Position numbers and translations under genes: made by a program. A stretch of 64,000 nucleotides of DNA from Cryobacterium sp. N22 (lineage in GTDB: Bacteria; Actinomycetota; Actinomycetes; Actinomycetales; Microbacteriaceae). This document shows positions 18,864-26,092 of the stretch, piece after piece. The stretch lies in NCBI RefSeq assembly GCF_002929555.1, contig NZ_PJJP01000023.1, positions 1 through 64,000 of the forward strand. Reading direction: 5' to 3'. The notes under the pieces were generated by a model. The model saw nothing but the letters and a program-made list of their open reading frames with translations. It searched no databases and was not told the DNA's origin. Positions within the stretch are counted from its first letter, which is position 1. Each line of letters opens with the position of its first letter.

Positions 18864-19880
18864 ATGGTCGGAATCGACGAGGTCGCCCGTCGCGCGGGCG
18901 TCTCCACCGCCACGGTTTCGCGCGCCCTGAGCGGCAACGGCCACGTGTCGCCCACGACCAGGCTCAAGGTCAAGGCCGCGGCGCTGGAGCTGGGCTACGT
19001 GGTGTCCTCGAACGCGTCCAGCCTGGCGTCGGGTCGTATGAAGAACATCGGCGTGGTCGTGCCGTTCCTCAACCGGTGGTTCTTCTCCAGCGTCGTCGAG
19101 GGCGCCCAGAAGGAACTGCTGCACAACGGCTACGACCTCACCCTCTACAACCTCACCGGTGGCGGCGACGAGCGCCGCAGCGTCTTCGAGCACTTCCTGC
19201 TGCGCCAGCGGGTGGATGCCGTGATCGCGATCTCACTGGAACTGACCGAGAGCGAGGTGGCCAGGCTGCACGCGCTGGGCAAGCCGCTGGTGGGTGTCGG
19301 CGGCCCGATCACGGGCGTGCGCACCCTCACCATCGACGACGCGGCCGTGGCCCGGCTCGCGACCGAGCACCTGCTGGCCCTCGGCCACACCCGCATCGCC
19401 CACATCGGCGGTACCAAGGACTACGACCTCGACTTCCACCTGCCCACCAACCGGCGCTTCGGCTACGAGGCCGCCCTGGAGGCCGCCGGCATCGGCGTGT
19501 CCCCCGAGCTGTTCCAACCGGCCGACTTCACAATCCGTGGCGGTTACCAGGCGGCCAAGCAGCTGCTGGGCAGCCCGCACGACCGGCCGACGGCGATCTT
19601 CGCCGCCTCGGACGAGATGGCGATCGGCAGCATCCTGGCCGCACGGGACCTGGGCCTGGTCGTGCCGCGAGACGTCTCGGTGATCGGCATCGACGACCAT
19701 GAACTGGCCGACTTCTTCGGCCTGAGCACCATCGCGCAGTTTCCGCAGGGCCAGGGCGCCAAGGCCGTGGAGATCCTGATGGACCAGCTGCACCCCGGCC
19801 AGCACGACCAGGCGGCGTTGAACACCCCGATGCCGTTCGAGCTGATCGTGCGCTCGAGCACGGCGCGCCCCGGCGACTGA
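18864..19880 (+). CDS. LacI-family transcriptional regulator
   Basis: A 338-residue regulator. HTH GIDEVARRAGVSTATVSRAL is at residues 3-22, followed by a hinge and a sugar-sensor domain (TRIAHIGGTKDYD; DVSVIGIDDHELADF). AAGGA precedes the ATG. No sugar genes adjoin it: tRNA-Tyr is divergent, and downstream lies the left junction of an integrated element. It could act on the maltodextrin regulon 5 kb away or elsewhere. In the ancestral chromosome it was probably followed by yajQ. Confidence 0.92.
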   Translation: MVGIDEVARRAGVSTATVSRALSGNGHVSPTTRLKVKAAALELGYVVSSNASSLASGRMKNIGVVVPFLNRWFFSSVVEGAQKELLHNGYDLTLYNLTGGGDERRSVFEHFLLRQRVDAVIAISLELTESEVARLHALGKPLVGVGGPITGVRTLTIDDAAVARLATEHLLALGHTRIAHIGGTKDYDLDFHLPTNRRFGYEAALEAAGIGVSPELFQPADFTIRGGYQAAKQLLGSPHDRPTAIFAASDEMAIGSILAARDLGLVVPRDVSVIGIDDHELADFFGLSTIAQFPQGQGAKAVEILMDQLHPGQHDQAALNTPMPFELIVRSSTARPGD

Positions 19881-19881
19881 T

Positions 19882-19899
19882 CCGCCCGCCGATGGGCGG
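19882..19899 (+). terminator. hairpin after lacI
   Basis: CCGCCC (19882-19887) pairs with GGGCGG (19894-19899) directly after the stop codon. There is no U tract, so it is a weak candidate. Confidence 0.45.
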
Positions 19900-19928
19900 C
19901 ATCCGGCCCTTCTCGGTAACATGGCTCT

Positions 19929-19944
19929 CATGGCAGATTCTACG
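19929..19944. other. attL: left 16-bp direct repeat
   Basis: CATGGCAGATTCTACG occurs here and again at 54298-54313, where it holds the start codon and first codons of intact yajQ. Here the same codons lead into foreign DNA and stop after 21 residues (TAA at 19993-19995). This fits site-specific integration into the 5' end of yajQ. The bases on either side of the repeat differ between copies, so the core is 16 bp. Confidence 0.85.
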
Positions 19945-20049
19945 GTACACATGGCCGTGTCTGTCGGTGTCTACGGGTGTCGCACATTCCTGTAATCATG
20001 CGGAAGTTGGCTGGCCTGACAACACATATTGTCTGCCAGTGTCGTCCTG

Positions 20050-20104
20050 TGCCACATCATATTGTGGCAAATCATTGGGGCACGATTTCCGTCGCGTTGT
20101 GGCA
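20050..20104. promoter_or_regulatory. putative integrase arm-type sites, left end
   Basis: TTGTGGCA occurs at 20062-20069 and 20097-20104, and inverted TGCCACA at 20050-20056 forms a hairpin with the first. The 10-mer GTTGTGGCAC (20096-20105) recurs at 54235-54244 inside the right end. Repeats near both ends of an integrating element are what arm-type integrase sites look like. The inverted pair could also be an operator of int. Confidence 0.5.
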
Positions 20105-20124
20105 CTCTGCTGGTACCGTGGCAT

Positions 20125-21387
20125 ATGGCTAGAGACAAACGGCCCAACGGCGCAGGCGGCTTCCGCACGAAGAAGGACGCAGCGGGCAATCCGATCGCGT
20201 GGCGCGGGGTCAAGAGCATCGACGGTGTTCGCTGCTACACGAAGTGGTATCCGAGTGAGCTGGCGGCTCGGCTGGCCATGGAGGTCCTGCAGAAGCCCGT
20301 CCCGAAGGTGGTGGCCGGCCCTCGGCACACGCTTGCCGATGCGGCTCTTGCGTTCATGGTGGAGTACGGCGTGGGAGCATCGACTCGCGCCGACTACGAG
20401 TACGCGCTGAAGAAGTATGTCGGCGAGGAGTTGACCGGCAAGCAGATCGATCAAGTGACCTCGGAGGAGATCAGCGCCTTATACAGAGGCATGGCGGACT
20501 CCGGGTACGCGCTCTCGACGATCAAGCGCACGCGCGCGGTGGTGTACGGCGCATTCAAGTATGCGAAGCAGCACGGGTGGGTGACGGTGGACGTGGCACG
20601 CGGGCTCGCGCTGCCGACGGCCTTCGTCGAAGAGCGTGAGGGCGTCGAGGGTTTCGACGATGTGGACCGGGCGAAACTACTGACAGCGATGACCGGCACC
20701 CGGTGGGAGGCTCGGCACCGTTTAGCACTGGAGCTGGCGATGCGCCCCGGCGAGGTGACTGGGCTTCGCTGGTCCCGGGTGGACCTGGCGGCGGGGACGG
20801 TCAAGATCGAGGGTCAGCTGCAGCGGTTGCGCATCGAGGGTGACGACGCCGGCGCAGAAGTTGGGCCTGTCTGGAAGAACCTGCCGAAGACCGATGCCGG
20901 CCACCGCACTCTCAAGCTCGGCCAGAGGGCGCTGGCGGCGATGCGCGCGGCGAAGCGCCAGCAGGAGCTGGAGCGTGCTGCGTTCCCACTGACGCCGGCG
21001 CAGGTCGCCTGGCGGGAGGCTGGGGCGGCGCGGCTCGCGTTCGCGAAGGCTCGCGGTCACATTGCCCGCGCGGCGAAGTACAGCGTGCCGCCGGACGATC
21101 TCTGCTTCACGCTTCCCAGCGGCGACCCGTTGCTCGCCGCCACCGACACGACATTGTGGAAGGCCCTGTGTAAGAAGGCCGGGGTCGAGCACAGGGCACT
21201 CTATGCGGCTAGACACACCGCGATTTCCTACTTGTTGCGCAGGGGTGCTGACCCTCTCAGCGTTTCTGTAATGGCCGGCCACCGGGACCTGGCGTTCACT
21301 GCCCGGGTCTACGGCGATGACCTCAGTGCCCGCAGCCACGATCTGACGGCCTTCTTCGACGAGGTGGAGCCCGGCGAGTTCGCCTAG
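20125..21387 (+). CDS. int: tyrosine-family site-specific integrase
   Basis: A 420-residue integrase. The N-terminal segment and a SAM-like core-binding domain (about 67-160) precede the catalytic domain. Catalytic residues are R207 (AMRPGEVTGLRW), R363 (YAARHTAISYL), H386 (MAGHRD) and nucleophile Y396. The usual box II His is replaced by Tyr (Y-A-A-R). It should recombine the 16-bp core within attL, 180 bp upstream. Its 3' end overlaps the convergent excisionase gene by 4 bp. ATG at 20125 is preferred over an upstream start inside the arm-site region. Confidence 0.94.
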   Translation: MARDKRPNGAGGFRTKKDAAGNPIAWRGVKSIDGVRCYTKWYPSELAARLAMEVLQKPVPKVVAGPRHTLADAALAFMVEYGVGASTRADYEYALKKYVGEELTGKQIDQVTSEEISALYRGMADSGYALSTIKRTRAVVYGAFKYAKQHGWVTVDVARGLALPTAFVEEREGVEGFDDVDRAKLLTAMTGTRWEARHRLALELAMRPGEVTGLRWSRVDLAAGTVKIEGQLQRLRIEGDDAGAEVGPVWKNLPKTDAGHRTLKLGQRALAAMRAAKRQQELERAAFPLTPAQVAWREAGAARLAFAKARGHIARAAKYSVPPDDLCFTLPSGDPLLAATDTTLWKALCKKAGVEHRALYAARHTAISYLLRRGADPLSVSVMAGHRDLAFTARVYGDDLSARSHDLTAFFDEVEPGEFA

Positions 21388-21590
21388 CGCAGCGCCGGCG
21401 CAGTGGCCAGCTTGTTGACGAGCTTCAGGCAGTCGGCGTGCCGCACCCGCATCATGGACCGGGTACCGGCGCCCATCTGTACGGCGGGCAGAAGCCCGTC
21501 GTTGACGAGCCGGTAAATTGTGTGCCGACTAACCGCGAGGGCCTCGGCGGCCTGCGGAATGGTCAGGAGGATCGGCGGGGTGGTGAGCAT
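21384..21590 (-). CDS. xis: excisionase-family HTH protein
   Basis: A 68-residue MerR-like/excisionase winged helix: LTIPQAAEALAVSRHTIYRL followed by a wing around GTRSMMRV. Such proteins bend the attachment-site arms and bias the integrase toward excision. It is convergent with int and overlaps it by 4 bp. A perfect inverted repeat upstream (21665-21690) may control it. Confidence 0.82.
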   Translation of the reverse strand: MLTTPPILLTIPQAAEALAVSRHTIYRLVNDGLLPAVQMGAGTRSMMRVRHADCLKLVNKLATAPALR

Positions 21591-21664
21591 GGGACTGGTT
21601 CCGTTTCCGAAGCCGCGCGGGTCGCGCTTCGGAGGGTCCTATGCTGGTTCCGGGAGCCGGGCTG

Positions 21665-21690
21665 TTATGACTTCGGGCGCTAAGTCATAA
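21665..21690. promoter_or_regulatory. operator-like inverted repeat upstream of xis
   Basis: TTATGACTT (21665-21673) and AAGTCATAA (21682-21690) form exact 9-bp arms with an 8-bp spacer. A degenerate second copy (TTATGGCTT ... AGAAGTCA) follows at about 21706-21728 and overlaps the end of the Xre gene. The Xre protein encoded next door is the likely ligand. Confidence 0.6.
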
Positions 21691-21719
21691 TCTCCTCGGT
21701 CCTCGTTATGGCTTAGGGG

Positions 21720-22058
21720 CTAGAAGTCAGTGCTGACGTCGATCCGGCGACGCGCGACTCGGTGCGGGAGCAGAGCCAGCTCCTGCTGTCCACGGATGCG
21801 CTCCTGAGTGATCAGGTCGTAGTCGCCGAGTTGGAAGAGTCGGACACCGGCTACGACGGCGAGGGTGAACGCTGCGCCGATGGGCGTTCCCGTGGAGCCA
21901 GCCTCGACCGCGAGGACGGTGCTCTCTGTGACGCCGGCCCGGGCCGCGAGCTCGCCGGCGGTCAAGTTGTGGTCGTGGCGCGCACGGTGGATCTGCTGGC
22001 CGAGGACCGCGGCAGCATCCTCGACAGCGCGTTGGGTGGCTTCGGTCCTCGTCGTCAT
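21720..22058 (-). CDS. Xre-family HTH regulator
   Basis: A 112-residue regulator with one Xre-type HTH (NLTAGELAARAGVTESTVLAVE) and a short C-terminal tail. It lies between xis and an unknown gene on the same strand, so it probably controls the lysogeny-like state of the element, including xis. The start at 22058 (MTTRTEAT) is chosen; a start 21 bp upstream is possible. Confidence 0.8.
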   Translation of the reverse strand: MTTRTEATQRAVEDAAAVLGQQIHRARHDHNLTAGELAARAGVTESTVLAVEAGSTGTPIGAAFTLAVVAGVRLFQLGDYDLITQERIRGQQELALLPHRVARRRIDVSTDF

Positions 22059-22115
22059 CTCAGCCTCCATACTCTGCATCCTGCGTAAACCTAGCCCCAG
22101 AGTATTCCAGACGAC

Positions 22116-22520
22116 CTAGGCCGAATCGAAGTCGTGCGCGGTGACGAAGATGCGGCGGGCGGCGAAAGTCGCCGGGGTTCGCGCCCGTATCCGGGCAGCC
22201 CACTCGGCGCCAGGCTCGCCACTCGGCCACACGACCCAGTCGTCGTCCAGCGGCAGCACGTCAGTCCACTCGGGCGCCGGGATGCCTTGCCTCTCGCGCT
22301 CCCAGCGCACAGCCGTCGCCAAGAAGGTGTCCCAAGTCACTGAGCCTGTCGTCGATGGCTGAACCAGGAAGTCGGTGACGGCGTCGCATGCCTTCCGCAT
22401 GTCGGAGATCGCTTGGAACACGAAGCGAAAAGCGAAGTCCCGGTCCCCCGCTTCCAGCTCGCGGTGGATCGCTTCGGCTGCGGTGCGCGCGCTTAGGCGG
22501 TATTGCTCGGCCATGGTCAT
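22116..22520 (-). CDS. unknown protein upstream of Xre regulator
   Basis: A 134-residue, mainly helical acidic protein. The motif RERQGIPAPEWTDVLPL resembles a widespread but uncharacterised actinobacterial family often encoded beside HTH regulators; that resemblance is from memory and was not searched. Only the part from about 22547 downward is credible, because further upstream the reading is antisense to AbiV. Starts at 22547, 22520 and 22514 are possible. It lies 57 bp upstream of the Xre gene, probably one operon, and may be part of a toxin-antitoxin-like pair. Confidence 0.6.
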   Translation of the reverse strand: MTMAEQYRLSARTAAEAIHRELEAGDRDFAFRFVFQAISDMRKACDAVTDFLVQPSTTGSVTWDTFLATAVRWERERQGIPAPEWTDVLPLDDDWVVWPSGEPGAEWAARIRARTPATFAARRIFVTAHDFDSA

Positions 22521-22613
22521 GGCTGATGGTACATAGATTCCGGACATCAGATTTGGCACACGTTCAGCCGCGCGTCGCACCGGCGCCGGCAACGCGCCCG
22601 ACAGAATGATCCC

Positions 22614-23483
22614 ATGGCCACCCCCCAGCTTCCCGAGCTCACACCCAAGCAGGTCGTCGAGCTTAAGGACGCCCTGCTCGCGAATGCCGATCGGCTGCTG
22701 TCGGCTGCAGGTAGCGTGTTGGAGAGCGGCAGCACCGGGCTCGCCAAATCTCTGGCCATTCTGGGCCTGGAAGAGTCCGGCAAGGCCATCGCCATTCATC
22801 AACGGCAGGTCGGAATCGCCCACGAGGAGGAAGGGGCGCCCTTCGTCAACGATTGGCTACAGAAGCTCTGGAGGGAACACTTTAAGAAGCTCAGGCTGGT
22901 TCACGACTTCCTCGTGGATGAAGAGTATTGGTTCGGCAGCGAGCCCTCAGATCCTGAGGAGAATGCGGTCCTACTCGGAAGCATTGACTCATGGGCGCAC
23001 AGCCACAATGTCCTAAAGCAGAAGGGTTTCTACGTCGATGTCTCACCGGAGGGTGCATCTGTATCTCCTGAGTGCGATACAGATGCTGCTCCCCTCGCCG
23101 CAGTCATCGAGCGCGTTCACCAGATCGGCTGGCAGCTGCGCCTCGGCGAACACATCGAAGCGTCTCTGCAAGACTCCATGGGGCCTGTCGCCCCCGCCTC
23201 TGAGGAAGAGATTGAAGACATGCGAGCATTGTTCGGCGACACGTTGGACGCTCAGATGTTGAACGAGATCCTCGACTCTGCCCGCGTAGGAACGAATGGG
23301 ATCGCTCTTCGGAACGATATGTATAGGCTCCACCTCCGGCATGCAGGCACCAGCCCTTTCGAGAACATGGGGAAGCCTGGATTCGAGGCTGAGACCAGGG
23401 AGCTTCACCGGCTCGCCAAGGAAGTTCACGGCACCACGCCGGAAGATGAGCCGGGGGTCGGCCCGACACCTCCCACCGACTAG
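22614..23483 (+). CDS. AbiV-family abortive-infection protein
   Basis: A 289-residue helical protein. N-terminal residues 12-65 have the AbiV pattern: NADRLLSAAGSVLE followed by LAKSLAILGLEESGKAIAI. AbiV in Lactococcus blocks phage translation after infection, and the family is HEPN-like. No clear catalytic R-x4-6-H motif is visible. It is divergent from the unknown/Xre pair and 22 bp upstream of the antitoxin-like fusion, so those two may be co-transcribed. The C-terminal half matches nothing I recognise. Confidence 0.75.
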   Translation: MATPQLPELTPKQVVELKDALLANADRLLSAAGSVLESGSTGLAKSLAILGLEESGKAIAIHQRQVGIAHEEEGAPFVNDWLQKLWREHFKKLRLVHDFLVDEEYWFGSEPSDPEENAVLLGSIDSWAHSHNVLKQKGFYVDVSPEGASVSPECDTDAAPLAAVIERVHQIGWQLRLGEHIEASLQDSMGPVAPASEEEIEDMRALFGDTLDAQMLNEILDSARVGTNGIALRNDMYRLHLRHAGTSPFENMGKPGFEAETRELHRLAKEVHGTTPEDEPGVGPTPPTD

Positions 23484-23505
23484 AAGGCAGCGCTACGCTC
23501 CAACG

Positions 23506-24231
23506 ATGGACCACAAGTCGCCAAAGGCCGCAGCCGGCCACCCATGGGACGAGCTGGTCGGACCGTTCTACGACCCGTCCGGTCTCGCAGAGTGGCTCGG
23601 TGTCACGCTCCAGACCATCGAGCATTGGACAGCGGCAGGGAAGATCCTCGGCGTGGCGACGGCAGACGGAGGTGAGATGCTCTACCCCGCTGCTCAGTTC
23701 GGACCGGCCGGCCAAACCCTGCCACGTCTACCGGAAGTCCTACGGCTGATCAGGCCGATTTGCGACGATCCCTGGGACGCGGCTGCATGGCTCGTGGCTG
23801 CGCCCTCTGCGGAGTTCCAGGGGCGAACGGCGGCTAGGACTCTGCACGACGGCGATATCGAGCTGGTGCTGGCAGCCGCGGCAAGCGACGGCAGAGTGGT
23901 TGAGGAGCCCTTGCCGAGCTCCCGGCGCGAGGAGCGGGTGACGATGGAGCTGCACGTCGCCGTCGCTCGCAAACTCCGCGCCGATCCCGTCGCCGTCCTC
24001 GCGGTGGTTCCATCGAACCTCGACCGCTTGCGTGAGAGGCTGACCTCGCCAATCGGGCAGTCCTGGGTGAGCCGTTGGGAAGAGCTGCTGGCCGGCCCTG
24101 TCGAAGGGCTCATCAGCGGCATGCTCGAAGACAGCGAGCTCGGCCGTAACCTTCGGCAGAACTCGCCATTCGCAGGTGTTCTGACCCAGGAACAAAGAAT
24201 CGCCGCGATCGATCGAGCGAACCGAGACTAG
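23506..24231 (+). CDS. antitoxin-like fusion (MbcA/ParS-like plus SPFAGVL domain)
   Basis: A 241-residue protein with two parts. The first half (WLGVTLQTIEHWTAAGKIL; then LPEVLRLI and DDPWDAAAWL) resembles Xre/MbcA/ParS antitoxin-type proteins that read a DNA-binding helix and a short C-terminal module. The second half (about 150-241) ends LRQNSPFAGVLTQEQRIAAI, a signature I associate with a separate small actinobacterial family near toxin-antitoxin genes. ATG at 23506 begins 22 bp after abiV. It may be antitoxin or regulator for AbiV or Fic. Family calls are inference. Confidence 0.6.
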   Translation: MDHKSPKAAAGHPWDELVGPFYDPSGLAEWLGVTLQTIEHWTAAGKILGVATADGGEMLYPAAQFGPAGQTLPRLPEVLRLIRPICDDPWDAAAWLVAAPSAEFQGRTAARTLHDGDIELVLAAAASDGRVVEEPLPSSRREERVTMELHVAVARKLRADPVAVLAVVPSNLDRLRERLTSPIGQSWVSRWEELLAGPVEGLISGMLEDSELGRNLRQNSPFAGVLTQEQRIAAIDRANRD

Positions 24232-24393
24232 GCCAGCCGAACCGCGCCGCACTGAGCGCACACCCAGTAGGGCCGGCGGACCGTGCCGCAGACCTCAGAC
24301 CTCGCGATTAAAGCGCTGCCCACCCGCCGTCGTCATCCATGAGCGCATCGTACACAGGTCCTGAGATTGTGACCCGCACCCACCGCTCATAAA

Positions 24394-25587
24394 ATGAGGC
24401 CGGTGAATTATGAGATGACTGAACCCAGACCGCAATCCGCTTGGCCCGCCGCCGGCGAGGCAGATGCACTGTGGACTGACGCCGGTGGCACAACGCATCG
24501 GATCGTCCTCTCGACGCCGGCGTGGATCAACGAACTAGATCCGCGGATCGCGTCTGCGACGACTGCGCTGGTAGAGGACGCGGTCATGCTCGCAGCGCAG
24601 TTCGATTTCGGGTTCGGCTTTCAACGGCCGTGGCTACGACCGTTGCTGATCCGCGCTGAGGCCGCTGCCTCGTCTCGGTTGGAAGGAATCATTGCGTCCA
24701 CCGAAGACTTCCTGCGAGCTGAACTCTGTGCGACCGAGAGCCGCAGCGCCACGCTTGTCGCTGCCAACGTCGTGGCTGTCGAGCGCGCTCTGGACATGGC
24801 TCAGACTATGGACTCCGACAGCGTACGTGAAGTCCACAGGGTGCTCATGGCCTCTGAGCCACGTCATACACCCGGCGATTTCCGCCAAGAGTTGGTCTGG
24901 ATCGGCGGAGAGAGTCCAATAGCAGCGGTCTATCTGCCACCGGGGCACCTCTGGGCGGCCGCATGCGTCGAAGACGTCGCGATGTTCAGTCGACGGAGCA
25001 ACCTATCGCGGCTCGTGCAGGTTGCCGTCGCCCACGCCCAGTTCGAATCCATACACCCATTCACAGATGGGAATGGCCGGGTGGGCCGCGCATGGATCGG
25101 CGCATCATTACTCCGGCAAGAGCTCACAAAGTACATCGGCGTTGTGCCGATCTCCGCCGGTCTCCTCGCGAGCCCCGACGAGTACATCGCGGCGCTCACG
25201 TCCTACCGGCACGGTGAGATCGAGTCGATCGTCAAGGTGTTCGTAGGAGCTGTCATCCAGGCGTTGCATGAAGCTGATCGCTTGCGTGCCGCGGTGGATG
25301 TGGTCACCGCCGGTTGGAGCGAGGTAGCAACCGGGCGCAGTGACTCGGGGATCCACAAGGTGCTTGAGTTGGTGAGTGGGCGACCGGTAGTGACCGCGGA
25401 ACTCGTAGCTGGGCACCTGGGGGTTGACGAGACTAACGCCCACGGTCATCTGCGGCGCCTGGTGGAGCTCGGCGTGCTGGAGCCGAGGCCGGCCACCGGC
25501 CGTCGCGGGATGTGGGTGGCTCCGGCCATCGTGAGCGCGCTGGACGATTTCGCGGCGGCCACTGCGCGGCGTGGGTATGGGCACTGA
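24394..25587 (+). CDS. Fic-domain protein (predicted AMP transferase)
   Basis: A 397-residue protein with the canonical Fic motif HPFTDGNGRVGR at 221-232. The inhibitory helix motif S93-x3-E97-G98 lies N-terminal, making it a class II, self-inhibited Fic. The C-terminus (about 315-397) looks like a winged helix. It would transfer AMP or another nucleotide monophosphate to a protein target. ATG 24394 or 24415 may be the start. Preceding it are the antitoxin-like fusion and AbiV on the same strand, 162 bp away. Confidence 0.9.
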   Translation: MRPVNYEMTEPRPQSAWPAAGEADALWTDAGGTTHRIVLSTPAWINELDPRIASATTALVEDAVMLAAQFDFGFGFQRPWLRPLLIRAEAAASSRLEGIIASTEDFLRAELCATESRSATLVAANVVAVERALDMAQTMDSDSVREVHRVLMASEPRHTPGDFRQELVWIGGESPIAAVYLPPGHLWAAACVEDVAMFSRRSNLSRLVQVAVAHAQFESIHPFTDGNGRVGRAWIGASLLRQELTKYIGVVPISAGLLASPDEYIAALTSYRHGEIESIVKVFVGAVIQALHEADRLRAAVDVVTAGWSEVATGRSDSGIHKVLELVSGRPVVTAELVAGHLGVDETNAHGHLRRLVELGVLEPRPATGRRGMWVAPAIVSALDDFAAATARRGYGH

Positions 25588-25777
25588 CCAGCAACAACCG
25601 GCCAGAGGAACGGTTCATGAGGCCCGAGCCTTTTTAGATTCGCTCTATATTCGCTTTAGACTCCGGCGAACGCATTTATACAGAGGCTCAAACTCACCAA
25701 AGTCACCGGACTCACCGTCGCTCACAACTAGAAACGCCCCCATCGCTTGCGTTGGACGCGGTGCGGAATTTTTTTAC

Positions 25778-26079
25778 TCAGTCGTTGGTGTACTCGGACC
25801 ACCATGCGACTTCCGGCTCTGCGGGCGGCGGTGCCGCGGATGCCGCCGAGCTCCTCGATCTTCGTCTCCACTTCTTCGACCTTGCGCTCGATCCGGCCGA
25901 CCGCCGATGACCAAGATGTCGGCGGCCACCTTCAAAGTGCCCCCTGATCCAGAGCACGCCGCGCACACGCAGGTCATGACAAACCTCTCGCGCAGAGGCC
26001 AGGCCGCCCCTGACGCAGTGAGCTTCGGCACGATGACGGCTTCTCCCGCTTGGCTACGGCTATCGACGACGAACCTCAA
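25778..26079 (-). pseudogene. probable frameshifted small gene
   Basis: Coding bias (G/C at third positions) switches frame twice: first FVVDSRSQAGEAVIVPKL to GTLKVAADILVIGG, then RIERKVEEVETKIEELGG (a coiled-coil-like run) in another frame, then PEVAWWSEYTND and stop in a third. No single frame carries all three. This looks like one protein of about 110 residues broken by two frameshifts, directly downstream of the IF2N-domain gene. No family recognised. The 5' limit is uncertain. Confidence 0.45.
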
Positions 26080-26092
26080 AGTGCGGCCATCG

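Noticed and set aside
19881-20124. tRNA gene as attachment site
   Set aside because: No cloverleaf is found at either junction; the repeat is the beginning of yajQ.
22548-22823. N-terminal extension of the unknown protein to 235 residues
   Set aside because: The extra part is antisense to the start of abiV and has no protein-like content.
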